From Deltaproteobacteria bacterium (GTDB taxonomy: Bacteria > Myxococcota > Kuafuiibacteriia > Kuafuiibacteriales > Kuafuiibacteriaceae): DNA of 64,000 nt. Every line of letters begins with the position of its first letter. Positions within the stretch are counted from its first letter, which is position 1. The notes under the pieces were generated by a model. The model did no database searches. It worked only from the letters and a program-made list of their open reading frames with translations, and was not told where the DNA came from. Positions 44,706 through 52,499 of this stretch are shown here, piece after piece. The position numbers and the translations under genes are program-made. The stretch covers positions 1 through 64,000 of the forward strand of contig WYAZ01000161.1 in NCBI GenBank assembly GCA_011526105.1, given 5' to 3'.

Positions 44706-45950
44706 TCAGAGGCTGTCGAACTGGAATTCCCGCCGCCCCAGGTATCGCCACAGCTCGATCGCGGTGAGGTCCAGGTTCTTCGAGGCGCGGGAGACGTCCC
44801 CTCCGAGCATCTCCACCGTCTCGAAGACGAACACCTCCCGAAGCGTTTGCCAGAACGCCTCCCCCGGACCCTCCGCAAACAAGACCCAACGGACCGCGTC
44901 GCGGAGCTCGTCGATGTTGCCGGTCCAGGTGTGCGTGAGCAGCATTCGGGACACCTCGGGACCCAAGGACACCCGGCTCCCTGACTCGAGGATGAAGTGT
45001 TGAGCGAGCGGGATGATGTCGTCGCGGCGCTGCTCGAGTGGAGGGATCTCGAGCCGCACGACCGACAGGCGGGCGAGCAATCCGGGTTCGATCCCGCTCC
45101 TCCGCGCGAGGTCCTTCCTGAGGCTGGTGATCACGCGAACGCTGACGCGCCGTCGTTCGTTCGTGCCCTCTGGACGAATCTCGCCGGTCTCGAGGGTCTC
45201 GCGCAAGCGAACTTGCGATTCGATGGGGAGGTGCTCCACGCCCTCGAGCAGGAGCGTGCCGCCGTCGGCTCTCTGCAGGAGGCCGCCGCGGGCCTTGGAC
45301 TGCCCGTCCGCGAGGCCGAAGCAGATCGCATCGGCCTGCTCTCGGCTCACGCCGGCCTCGAAGCGATGGCGTACAAAGGAGCGCTCTCGGCGGCGCCCGA
45401 GCTCGTGCAGCAGCCGCGCGCACTCGGCGCGTCCGCTCCCGGACTCGCCCACGAGCAGGATCGAAGAGGGGGTGTCCGCCAGGACCTGAAAAGCCGAGAA
45501 CAGTCGCTTCATCGGGGCCGAGGCGGCCAGGGCATCCGCGAGCTCCACCACGGACTTGGTCTGCGCGGGGACGAGCACCGCGGAGTCGAGCGCGGTGGCT
45601 CTGATCTCGGTGCGCCCGAGAGAGAAGCAGCTGTTGGCCTCGATGAAGGCCTGCTTGACCCGCTCCCCGTCCACAAAGGTGCCGTTGGTGGAGTCGAGGT
45701 CCCGAAGGCGGAGTCCGTCGGCAAAGAGGTCCAGCTCCAGATGATAGCGACTCACGGTGTCATCGACGAGCACGAGTGCGGCCGCGGGGGCAGCGCCGAG
45801 GAGCGACGGGCTGGCGCGCAGGACAACGGTCTGGCCGACATCCGCGCCGGAGAGGACTTCGAGCTTCCAGCTTCGCTCGAGCAGCACCCCGGAGCCGGGC
45901 TGTGAGAAGACGAGTCGTTGGACCTCGGCGGTCTCTTGGGCCTCCGTCAC
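44706..45950 (-). CDS. FHA-domain protein with degenerate sigma-54-activator AAA+ domain
   Basis: The 414-residue protein has an FHA domain at about 28-120 (VSRYHLELDLF, DLDSTNGTFVDGERV), then an NtrC-like AAA+ domain. The Walker A reads GESGSGRAE, with Arg for the invariant Lys. The Walker B reads GTLLLEGVEHLP instead of LDEVE. The GAFTGA sigma-54 contact loop is missing; that region reads FGLADGQSKARGG. TWTGNIDELRDAV and a C-terminal helix-turn-helix (GDVSRASKNLDLTAIELW) remain. It is unlikely to open sigma-54 promoters. It may read phosphothreonine and bind DNA or another activator. Confidence 0.88.
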   Translation of the reverse strand: MTEAQETAEVQRLVFSQPGSGVLLERSWKLEVLSGADVGQTVVLRASPSLLGAAPAAALVLVDDTVSRYHLELDLFADGLRLRDLDSTNGTFVDGERVKQAFIEANSCFSLGRTEIRATALDSAVLVPAQTKSVVELADALAASAPMKRLFSAFQVLADTPSSILLVGESGSGRAECARLLHELGRRRERSFVRHRFEAGVSREQADAICFGLADGQSKARGGLLQRADGGTLLLEGVEHLPIESQVRLRETLETGEIRPEGTNERRRVSVRVITSLRKDLARRSGIEPGLLARLSVVRLEIPPLEQRRDDIIPLAQHFILESGSRVSLGPEVSRMLLTHTWTGNIDELRDAVRWVLFAEGPGEAFWQTLREVFVFETVEMLGGDVSRASKNLDLTAIELWRYLGRREFQFDSL

Positions 45951-45953
45951 CGC

Positions 45954-46646
45954 TCAGCCGTCCTTTCTCGTCGCATAGAGCAGCGGAAGTTGATCGGAGT
46001 CTGCGGTCGGCGGAATCGAGAGGTCGTCCCGGCGGTGCCAGATCGCCTGAAGAATGCCGTCGAGCACCTCGGGGCTGCCGCGGACGTCGGTGCTGCTGGT
46101 GTCGAGGTGGAGCACCGGAGCCTCGCGGTAGCTCTGGAAGTAGTCGCTATAGGCCTGGGTCAGATCGCGGATGTAGGCCGGGTCCATGTCCTGTTCGTAC
46201 GGCCGCCCGCGTTTCTTGATCCGATCCATGATCACCTCGTGATCGGCATGCAAGTGGATGACGAGGTCGGGCCTTGGCACCTGGGTCCGCAGGACCTCGA
46301 ACAAGCGCTCGTAGAGGGTGAGCTCCTCGTTGGAGAGCGTCAGCACCGCGAAGATGCGGTCTTTGTCGAAGCAGTAGTCGGAGACGGTCGAGCGAAGGAA
46401 CAACTCCTGCTGCGCGAGACGCTCCTGCTGCCGGAAGCGCGACATCAAGAAGAAAATCTGGGTGGAGAAAGCGAAGGCCTCGCGGTCTCGATAGAAGTCG
46501 GCGAGGAACGGGTTGTTCTCGAACTCTTCGAAGACGCTTCGAGCCTGAAGACGCGGGGCGAGCTGATTCACCAGCGTGGTCTTGCCCACGCCGATGACCC
46601 CTTCCACCGCGACATAACGCGGCTCTGTGAAGTCCGCTCCACCCAC
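45954..46646 (-). CDS. deoxynucleoside kinase
   Basis: This 230-residue kinase is of the bacterial deoxyadenosine/deoxyguanosine kinase family, which phosphorylates deoxynucleosides in salvage. The P-loop is EGVIGVGKTTLV. Also present are FEEFENNPFLADFY, FLMSRFRQQ, STVSDYCFDKDRIFA, and a lid with RIKKRGRPYEQ. It ends three bases before the FHA gene starts, so the two may be cotranscribed. Confidence 0.9.
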   Translation of the reverse strand: MGGADFTEPRYVAVEGVIGVGKTTLVNQLAPRLQARSVFEEFENNPFLADFYRDREAFAFSTQIFFLMSRFRQQERLAQQELFLRSTVSDYCFDKDRIFAVLTLSNEELTLYERLFEVLRTQVPRPDLVIHLHADHEVIMDRIKKRGRPYEQDMDPAYIRDLTQAYSDYFQSYREAPVLHLDTSSTDVRGSPEVLDGILQAIWHRRDDLSIPPTADSDQLPLLYATRKDG

Positions 46647-46683
46647 GCGCGAGATCGCTTCTAGGTCGGCTCGGATTTCCAGT

Positions 46684-48417
46684 CTACCGGGAGCGGCGCA
46701 CGAGCAGGATGGCGAGGAGCAGGAGCACCCCCGCGTTCAAGAGCAGCCAAACGCGGTCGAGGAGCCCAGCGAGCCCAGGGATGAGCAGGACGTCCGCGGG
46801 CATCAAGATGGCCGCGACCGCGAGGTGAGCGGCCCAGCCTAGGGTGAGTCCGAAAAGGAGTCCGCTCCATCGGCGGACTCCGAGGAACACCACGACCGCG
46901 GCGAGCATGGGAAGCGCCGAGGCCCAGAGCGCACTCCTGAACATCCCGGCGCCCAAGGCATGCAGATCCCAAGCGGCGGGCGGAGCGCTCCACACGCCGC
47001 TGATCCCGAACCATTCGAGGAAGAAGAGCCCGCTCGATCCCATGACCGCGCCGAGGAGGGCGAGGAAGAGCCCACCGCGGCCCGAGAAGATGCTCGCGGC
47101 GAGCCCGAAGCGCCGCCGGGTGCGAAGAACGATGCCCGCAAACAGAGCGAGCGCCGCCATCAGATACGGGGCGCCGTGTGTCTTCTGCTTGGCCGCCTCG
47201 ACCGCCGCCGCCGCGTCCAAGATGCCGGCGCCGAACTCGAGCTCAGAAGCGCCGCCCGCGCCGCGTTGCGCAGTGCTCCGCAAGATGGACTCGACCTCAT
47301 CGGCGTCCGTGACCCCGGCGCTGATGATGAGCGCTGCCACACCCGCGACGTGCGGGGTGGCCATCGAGGTTCCTTGGAACGCGGCGTAGAAGTCCGCCTG
47401 CGCGGGGTGCTCTCGGTTGATGGTGTTCTGAAGGACCATGCCGTCGGCGAGGCCTCCCACTCGGTTGGAGCCGCCCGGGGCGGCGATCGCGATCTCCTTA
47501 CCCCAGTTCGAGTAGAACGCGCGCTGCTTGTCCGGCCCCACGGAGCTCACCGCGAAGGACCCGGGATAGGCGGCTGGGAACGAGACGACCCCTCGGCCGT
47601 CGTTGCCGGCCGCACAGACTACGATGACGCCCTTTGCGCGTGCGTAGCGAACGGCAGACTCCATGACCAATGACCGAGCGCCTCCGCCCAGCGAGAGGTT
47701 CATGACCTGCGCGCCTTCGTCGGCGGCGTAGCGAATGGCGTCGGCGATGTCGGCGGCGGAGCCGAAGCCACGGCTATTGAGGACCTTGAGCGGCATGATC
47801 GCCGCCTTGTGCGCGAGGCCCGCGACGCCGAGCCCGTTGTTGGTGGCCTGAGCGATCGTGCCCGCGACGTGGGTGCCGTGCCCGAAATCATCGAAGGCGA
47901 TCTCCGTGTCCGAGACGAAGTCGTAGGCTTTGACGAAGTCGATGTTCGCGAGGTCCTCGACCGGCTTCCATTGACGATGAGCGACGTAAGCTACGCCGGT
48001 GTCGATGACCGCAACCGTCACACCCTTGCCGCTGGCGTGATCCCAAGCCTTCTCGGCTCCGATCATGTGGAAGGACCATTGCTCCTTCCAGCGGGGGTCG
48101 TTTGGGGTCTTGAGGGCCTGGTACGTGTAGTTCTCTTCGGCGTGTTCGACCCGAGGGTCCGAGCGAAGGAGCTCGATCATTTCCGCGAGTTCGCCGCGTT
48201 CGACCTCGGCGATGAAGAAGCGCTCTTCTCTGGCGTGGATGCTGTTGAGCCTGAGGTCGAGGCCGCCGAGCTTGCTCTCGACCGCGCGCTCGTCCTCATC
48301 CGTGGTGTCGTCGTGAAGGTCGACGAGGATCTGCAAAGGGAGCTCATCCGGCTCGTGGTCGGCGAGGGCGAGCGAGGGAAAGACCACCGCGAGCCCGAGG
48401 AGACACAGGTGCTTCAT
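46684..48417 (-). CDS. S8 subtilisin-like protease with C-terminal membrane domain
   Basis: The 577-residue protein has a signal peptide (residues 1-19), an inhibitor-like propeptide (about 28-105, ending RVEHAEENYTYQAL) and a subtilase domain with the triad Asp139 (VIDTGVAY), His180 (HGTHVAGT) and Ser351 (GTSMATPHVAG). After about residue 425 there are five or so hydrophobic helices, ending with a short basic tail VRRSR. That would fix the protease domain to the outer face of the inner membrane. Subtilases with a polytopic tail are uncommon; this could be a sheddase or a quality-control enzyme. Confidence 0.92.
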   Translation of the reverse strand: MKHLCLLGLAVVFPSLALADHEPDELPLQILVDLHDDTTDEDERAVESKLGGLDLRLNSIHAREERFFIAEVERGELAEMIELLRSDPRVEHAEENYTYQALKTPNDPRWKEQWSFHMIGAEKAWDHASGKGVTVAVIDTGVAYVAHRQWKPVEDLANIDFVKAYDFVSDTEIAFDDFGHGTHVAGTIAQATNNGLGVAGLAHKAAIMPLKVLNSRGFGSAADIADAIRYAADEGAQVMNLSLGGGARSLVMESAVRYARAKGVIVVCAAGNDGRGVVSFPAAYPGSFAVSSVGPDKQRAFYSNWGKEIAIAAPGGSNRVGGLADGMVLQNTINREHPAQADFYAAFQGTSMATPHVAGVAALIISAGVTDADEVESILRSTAQRGAGGASELEFGAGILDAAAAVEAAKQKTHGAPYLMAALALFAGIVLRTRRRFGLAASIFSGRGGLFLALLGAVMGSSGLFFLEWFGISGVWSAPPAAWDLHALGAGMFRSALWASALPMLAAVVVFLGVRRWSGLLFGLTLGWAAHLAVAAILMPADVLLIPGLAGLLDRVWLLLNAGVLLLLAILLVRRSR

Positions 48418-48517
48418 GCGCTTGTCATCCTAACACGCGCGAAGCCGACATCGGATCTGGGTAGGCCTCTGTCCCACCTCTCGACGGCCGGCGAACCGTG
48501 ACTAAGGTGGAGGCGCT

Positions 48518-49276
48518 GTGACCTCTGATCCCTCGAATGCAGCCAACCCGAGGTTGCCGTGCCCCCAATGCGGGGCCGCCATCACCCTCGCGGACGATCA
48601 GCCCTTTCGCTCTTGTGAGCATTGCAGCGCCACCCTCTTTCTCGATCTCGGTCACTTCGTCCTCCATGCCTACGTGGCCCCGCGCCTCGACGTTCGATCT
48701 GCCCCCGGCGCACTCCAGCGTTTCTTGAAGTCGGCGGAGATCACCGCGCCCGTGAGCGAGGTGCGGGCTGAGCTCGTCTATCTGCCTTTTGCCGTCTTTG
48801 CGCGCTACGAGGGGACGGGCTCCGTGCTCCTAACCTTGCTTGGCGGTCGTTCACTTCCCTTTGATGCCAGAGCGTTCTCCGGAGCGCTCGAGCCCTACGA
48901 TCGCGCGAAGGCCCGCGGCACGATCTTGGAGCCCGAGCTCACGCTCGAAGAGGGACGAACGCTCGCCGGCGCGGCCCCGGAGGATCAGGGGCGACTCGTT
49001 CACGTCCCGTTTCACCAGATCCGCTACTCGTGCGCGGGTCGAAGCTATCGGGCGGTCCTCTCCGCGCTCGACGGCAGCGGCCATGCCGAGGTGCTTCCGC
49101 CGGCCAGCACTGCGAGCCTCGATCGCAGCTACGCGGCGTGGGCCGCGGCGGCCACCCTCGTCTTCCTGCTCGAGGCGGCGGCGCTCCCGAGCGCCAGCGT
49201 CGCGATGGCAATGATGGCGCCGACCATCCTTTTCTTCTGGTGGTTTCTCGCTGGGGTGCAGAGGGCGAACCGGTGA
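48518..49276 (+). CDS. zinc-ribbon membrane protein, first gene of a three-gene unit
   Basis: This 252-residue protein starts with GTG. A four-Cys zinc ribbon occupies residues 15-36 (CPQCG at 15-19, CEHC at 33-36). The middle is beta-rich, with two P-F motifs: YLPFAVFARYEG near 88 and HVPFHQIRYSCAGRSYRAVL near 160. The end has one or two hydrophobic helices (WAAAATLVFLLEAAAL, MAPTILFFWWFLAGV). No family recognised. It overlaps the next gene by four bases, and the third gene of the unit has the same architecture, so these are paralogues or subunits of one complex. Confidence 0.75.
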   Translation: MTSDPSNAANPRLPCPQCGAAITLADDQPFRSCEHCSATLFLDLGHFVLHAYVAPRLDVRSAPGALQRFLKSAEITAPVSEVRAELVYLPFAVFARYEGTGSVLLTLLGGRSLPFDARAFSGALEPYDRAKARGTILEPELTLEEGRTLAGAAPEDQGRLVHVPFHQIRYSCAGRSYRAVLSALDGSGHAEVLPPASTASLDRSYAAWAAAATLVFLLEAAALPSASVAMAMMAPTILFFWWFLAGVQRANR

Positions 49277-49947
49277 CCAGCCCATCCGCCTTCGCCCCGC
49301 CGCGCGCGCTTCGTCTCATGTCGCCCACCAGCGCTCGGCGTCTGTTCGGGCTCGACGGTGATCGCGTCTTCTCCGCTCCGGGGGAGAACGTGGCTTACGA
49401 GGTCGAGCAGGGGCAGCTCTCAGCGCGCCCACTCACCGCGGCGACCCCGCAGCGCTCAGCCAAAGGGGCGGTGTTTTGGCTCCCATTTTGGCGAGTCCGT
49501 TTCGCGGCCGAAGTGAGCGGCACGGGCTCGGGCGTCCAGGCGGTGGAGACCGCGTTCAGAGGAAAGAGCGCCTACGTTCGTGGCTTCTCGCTGGTGAACG
49601 CGCTCTATGTCGGCGACCCCGGTCTCAGCCTGACCCTCGAAGCCTTCGAACCCCAACTGCGCGTAGATGCACCCCCGGTCTGTCTGGGGGTGCGGCTCTC
49701 TTCGGCGGAGGCGGCCGACATCGCGCGGCTCTTTCTGCTCGAGAAGGCCGACCGCGTCGCGGATGTGACCGGCGTGCGGGTGACGGCGGAGGTTGAGCGT
49801 CTCGAGTTGTTGATGGTCCCCTTCGATCGCCACGACCGGTGCCTCGAGTTGCTCGTAGGGCCAGCCACGAAGTTTCGGGAGGAGACCATCATCGACCTCA
49901 AGGGGATGGAGGAGACCTTCGAGGTCATCCGGAGGTCCGCCTCGTGA
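49273..49947 (+). CDS. beta-rich protein without zinc ribbon, second gene of the three-gene unit
   Basis: This 224-residue protein starts with GTG, overlapping the first gene (GTGA). It lacks Cys pairs and membrane helices. It shares the strand motif of its neighbours twice: FWLPFWRVRFAAEVSG near 69 and LLMVPFDRHDRCLELLVG near 182. The likely site is cytoplasmic, as a soluble member of a complex with the two membrane proteins. The frame upstream of 49273 is a shadow of the first gene. Family unknown. Confidence 0.7.
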   Translation: MTSPSAFAPPRALRLMSPTSARRLFGLDGDRVFSAPGENVAYEVEQGQLSARPLTAATPQRSAKGAVFWLPFWRVRFAAEVSGTGSGVQAVETAFRGKSAYVRGFSLVNALYVGDPGLSLTLEAFEPQLRVDAPPVCLGVRLSSAEAADIARLFLLEKADRVADVTGVRVTAEVERLELLMVPFDRHDRCLELLVGPATKFREETIIDLKGMEETFEVIRRSAS

Positions 49948-50987
49948 GCACGCTTCATCACCTCGGCTGCGAGTCCTGCGGCTCCACCCTTGGCGTTCGC
50001 GACGGTCAGCGGCTCGTTCGCTGCACGCACTGCAACTCCGAGTACCTCGCGCTCATCCCTGGCTTCATCCCGCGTTTCCTCGTGCACCCAGCTCTGGACG
50101 AGTCGCGGGCGCAAGGCGTCGCCAAGGCAGCACTGCGTCACGCGGAGGTCGATCGCGGATTCGCCGCAGACGCGAAGGTGGGCCGTGCTCAACTCTACTG
50201 GGTGCCATTCTACGAGGTGGACGGACTCCAGGTCTCGACCTACGTGGAGAAGCGGGCTGGTGGTCGGGCCGACACGCGGCTCGCCTTCGTCGACTTCCAG
50301 AACCAGGGCTGCGCGGAGGATCTCCAGGACTGGGGTCTCAAAGACCTCCGACCTCGGGTGGAACGACAGCGCGCCTCCTTGCCGCTCATCCCTGCGAGTC
50401 CAGAAGAGATGAACAAGCGGGGCCACGTGTTGCCGGTGCCACCCATCCCCGAGTCTGCGAGCCGGCCGAACGAGCCCATCGCTACCAAGTACCAGATCGT
50501 GGCCTCGGGCTCGAAGCTGCTTGGGCCGGAGCAACGTTATGTCTACCACCCGGTGTGGCGAGTGGACGTCTGGGACAAGCGGCACCCCTATGTGCTCACC
50601 GTGGACGCACTGTCCGGAGACCTACTCGCGGGCCGTCTCCCTCAGGATCGCCGGCTCGCGAGTTTGTGGCTCCTCACCACGCTCGCTTTGTTCTCGCTGC
50701 TCCTCGGGCGCGGCCTCACCTGGGGCCTTTCGCTCGAGCACGTGCTCATGCTGATCGAGGTGTGGCCGGTGGTCCTGCCGCTGGTCGGCGGCATCCTGTT
50801 GGCGCTCTTCATCGCGTTCGCTGTGCTCTGGTCCGAGATACGGTTTCGCGGCGAGGTCGTGTTCTCGCGTCACGGGACCAAGGTCGAGAAGCTGGGGCGT
50901 CCGCCCGAGACTCGCCTCGAACGCTGGGCGGATGAGGTGTCCAGAGGGCTCGAGCGCTGGGTGCAAGGGAGCCTTCGCTGGCACTGA
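49944..50987 (+). CDS. zinc-ribbon membrane protein, third gene of the three-gene unit
   Basis: This 347-residue protein starts with GTG, overlapping the second gene (GTGA). The zinc ribbon is Cys9, Cys12, Cys27 and Cys30 (CESC, CTHC). The beta-rich middle has LYWVPFYEVDG near 85 and YVYHPVWRVDVWDK near 200, followed by a PepSY-like YVLTVDALSGDLLAGRLP. Two or three membrane helices follow at about 235-305, then an amphipathic helix ending ERWVQGSLRWH. No family recognised. It is convergent with the M16 gene at 51006. Confidence 0.75.
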   Translation: MSTLHHLGCESCGSTLGVRDGQRLVRCTHCNSEYLALIPGFIPRFLVHPALDESRAQGVAKAALRHAEVDRGFAADAKVGRAQLYWVPFYEVDGLQVSTYVEKRAGGRADTRLAFVDFQNQGCAEDLQDWGLKDLRPRVERQRASLPLIPASPEEMNKRGHVLPVPPIPESASRPNEPIATKYQIVASGSKLLGPEQRYVYHPVWRVDVWDKRHPYVLTVDALSGDLLAGRLPQDRRLASLWLLTTLALFSLLLGRGLTWGLSLEHVLMLIEVWPVVLPLVGGILLALFIAFAVLWSEIRFRGEVVFSRHGTKVEKLGRPPETRLERWADEVSRGLERWVQGSLRWH

Positions 50988-51005
50988 GTGCTTTCGAGAT
51001 GAGTA

Positions 51006-52499
51006 CTACGGCCGGATGACCTCGACCTTGCCCAGGCCCAACGCGGCGACATCGGCCTCGATCTCGGCGGAGTCGCCGACGAGCAGCACCTGCAGGCTGG
51101 GCTCGGTCAGATACTTGCGCGCGACCTCGAGGACGGATTTCTCATCCACGGCTTCGATGCGCGCCGGGCGCGTTCGGTGGTGGTCGAGCGGCAACCCGTA
51201 GACGAAGATCTCGCTGGAAGCGCCCGCGGCGGCCGAGGCGGTCTCGAAGTCTCCGGGCAGGCTGCGGATGATTCCGGCCTTGGCTCTCGCGACCTCCCCT
51301 GCGGAAGGTGGGGTGCTTTGCATGCGGGCGACCTCGTCGAGGGTCTCCTTCAGGGAGGCGGCGGTCGCGTCCTGCCGAACCAAAGTGTAGCCGAGGAACG
51401 CACCCACGCCGCGCCGCGGAGTGATGCCGGTGGAGGCGCCGTAAGTGTAGCCCTTGGCCTCTCGCAGGTTCATGTTGAGGCGCGAGGTGAAGCTCCCGCC
51501 GAGGATCTCGTTGGCGATCGTGGCCGGGATCTCGTCCGCGTGGCCTCGTCCGAACACGGGTCGGCCGACGATGAGCATGGTCTGAGGCGAGTTCTCCTTG
51601 TGGATGATCTTGATAGCCGTTCGGTTGCGCGGCTCGACGGCAGGGGTTCGGACCTCCGGCCGTGTCTTTCCCCGCCACTGCTTGAAGGCGCGCTCGGCGC
51701 TTGCGCGTGCCTCCGCGAGATCGATGTCGCCGACGGCGATGAGCGCACTTGCCCCCGGGACCAACGTCTCGCTCAAGTGCTTCTTGACCTCCGAGGAGGT
51801 CATCCGCCCGACCGAGGCCTCGGTGCCGCCCACCGGGTGACCGTAGGGGTGGCTCTCGCCATAGATCATGGCCGGTACGTATTCGAAGGCGAGTCCTTGG
51901 GGCGCGGCCTTGCGACGCCGGATGTTGCCGAGCGACTGTGTCTTGATTCGATCGAAGTCTCGTTGGGCGAGCCTTGGACGCAACACAGCATCGGCCAAGA
52001 GATCCAGCATGGCTTCTCGGTTCTTCGACAGTCCGCTCACCGAGACATAACCTGCGTCTTGGTCGGCGCTCGAGCCGAAGGAAGCGCCGAGGTCAGCGAT
52101 GGCATCCGAGAACTGAAGGGCGTCTCGTGGCCCGGCGCCTTCACCGAGCATCTGATAGGCGAGCGTGGTGAGGCCCGCCTTCCCTTTGGGGTCGGTGGCA
52201 CCGCCGCCGCGAGTGACGAGAACAAATGCCACCAGCGGCAGATGGCGCTGGCTGGCGACCATGATGCTCAAGCCGTTCTGGAGTTGCGCGCGCTCGAAGG
52301 TGGGGAGCAGGAGGTCGGCCTCCGTCCCCGCGGCGGGGCGCTCGCTCCGCCATTCCTGGTCCGTGAGTTGGGCGTTGGGGTCGTCCGTGCCCGGGCCGGC
52401 CCCAGGAGGGGGCGCAAGCTGCGCCTCGGGTGTGGGCCCGGAAGCGCAAGCGGAGGCGAGGATGAGCCCGAGGACGGGCAATAGCTGGAGACTCTTCAT
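51006..52499 (-). CDS. M16 family peptidase-like lipoprotein, inactive subunit
   Basis: The 497-residue protein has a signal sequence with lipobox LASAC, a Pro-rich linker and two M16 domains (NGLSIMVASQRHLPLVAFVLV and NEILGGSFTSRLNMNLREAKGYTYGASTG). The zinc motif HxxEH is absent; the equivalent region reads LTTLAYQMLGEG. It keeps the Arg/Tyr segment near REAKGYTYG that non-catalytic M16 subunits provide for substrate binding. It is the second gene of a pair with the active subunit, overlapping it by four bases. Confidence 0.93.
   Translation of the reverse strand: MKSLQLLPVLGLILASACASGPTPEAQLAPPPGAGPGTDDPNAQLTDQEWRSERPAAGTEADLLLPTFERAQLQNGLSIMVASQRHLPLVAFVLVTRGGGATDPKGKAGLTTLAYQMLGEGAGPRDALQFSDAIADLGASFGSSADQDAGYVSVSGLSKNREAMLDLLADAVLRPRLAQRDFDRIKTQSLGNIRRRKAAPQGLAFEYVPAMIYGESHPYGHPVGGTEASVGRMTSSEVKKHLSETLVPGASALIAVGDIDLAEARASAERAFKQWRGKTRPEVRTPAVEPRNRTAIKIIHKENSPQTMLIVGRPVFGRGHADEIPATIANEILGGSFTSRLNMNLREAKGYTYGASTGITPRRGVGAFLGYTLVRQDATAASLKETLDEVARMQSTPPSAGEVARAKAGIIRSLPGDFETASAAAGASSEIFVYGLPLDHHRTRPARIEAVDEKSVLEVARKYLTEPSLQVLLVGDSAEIEADVAALGLGKVEVIRP

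Noticed and set aside
49030-49272. Upstream extension of the second zinc-unit gene
   Set aside because: This part overlaps the first gene in another frame; the GTG at 49273 fits the GTGA coupling seen at the next junction.
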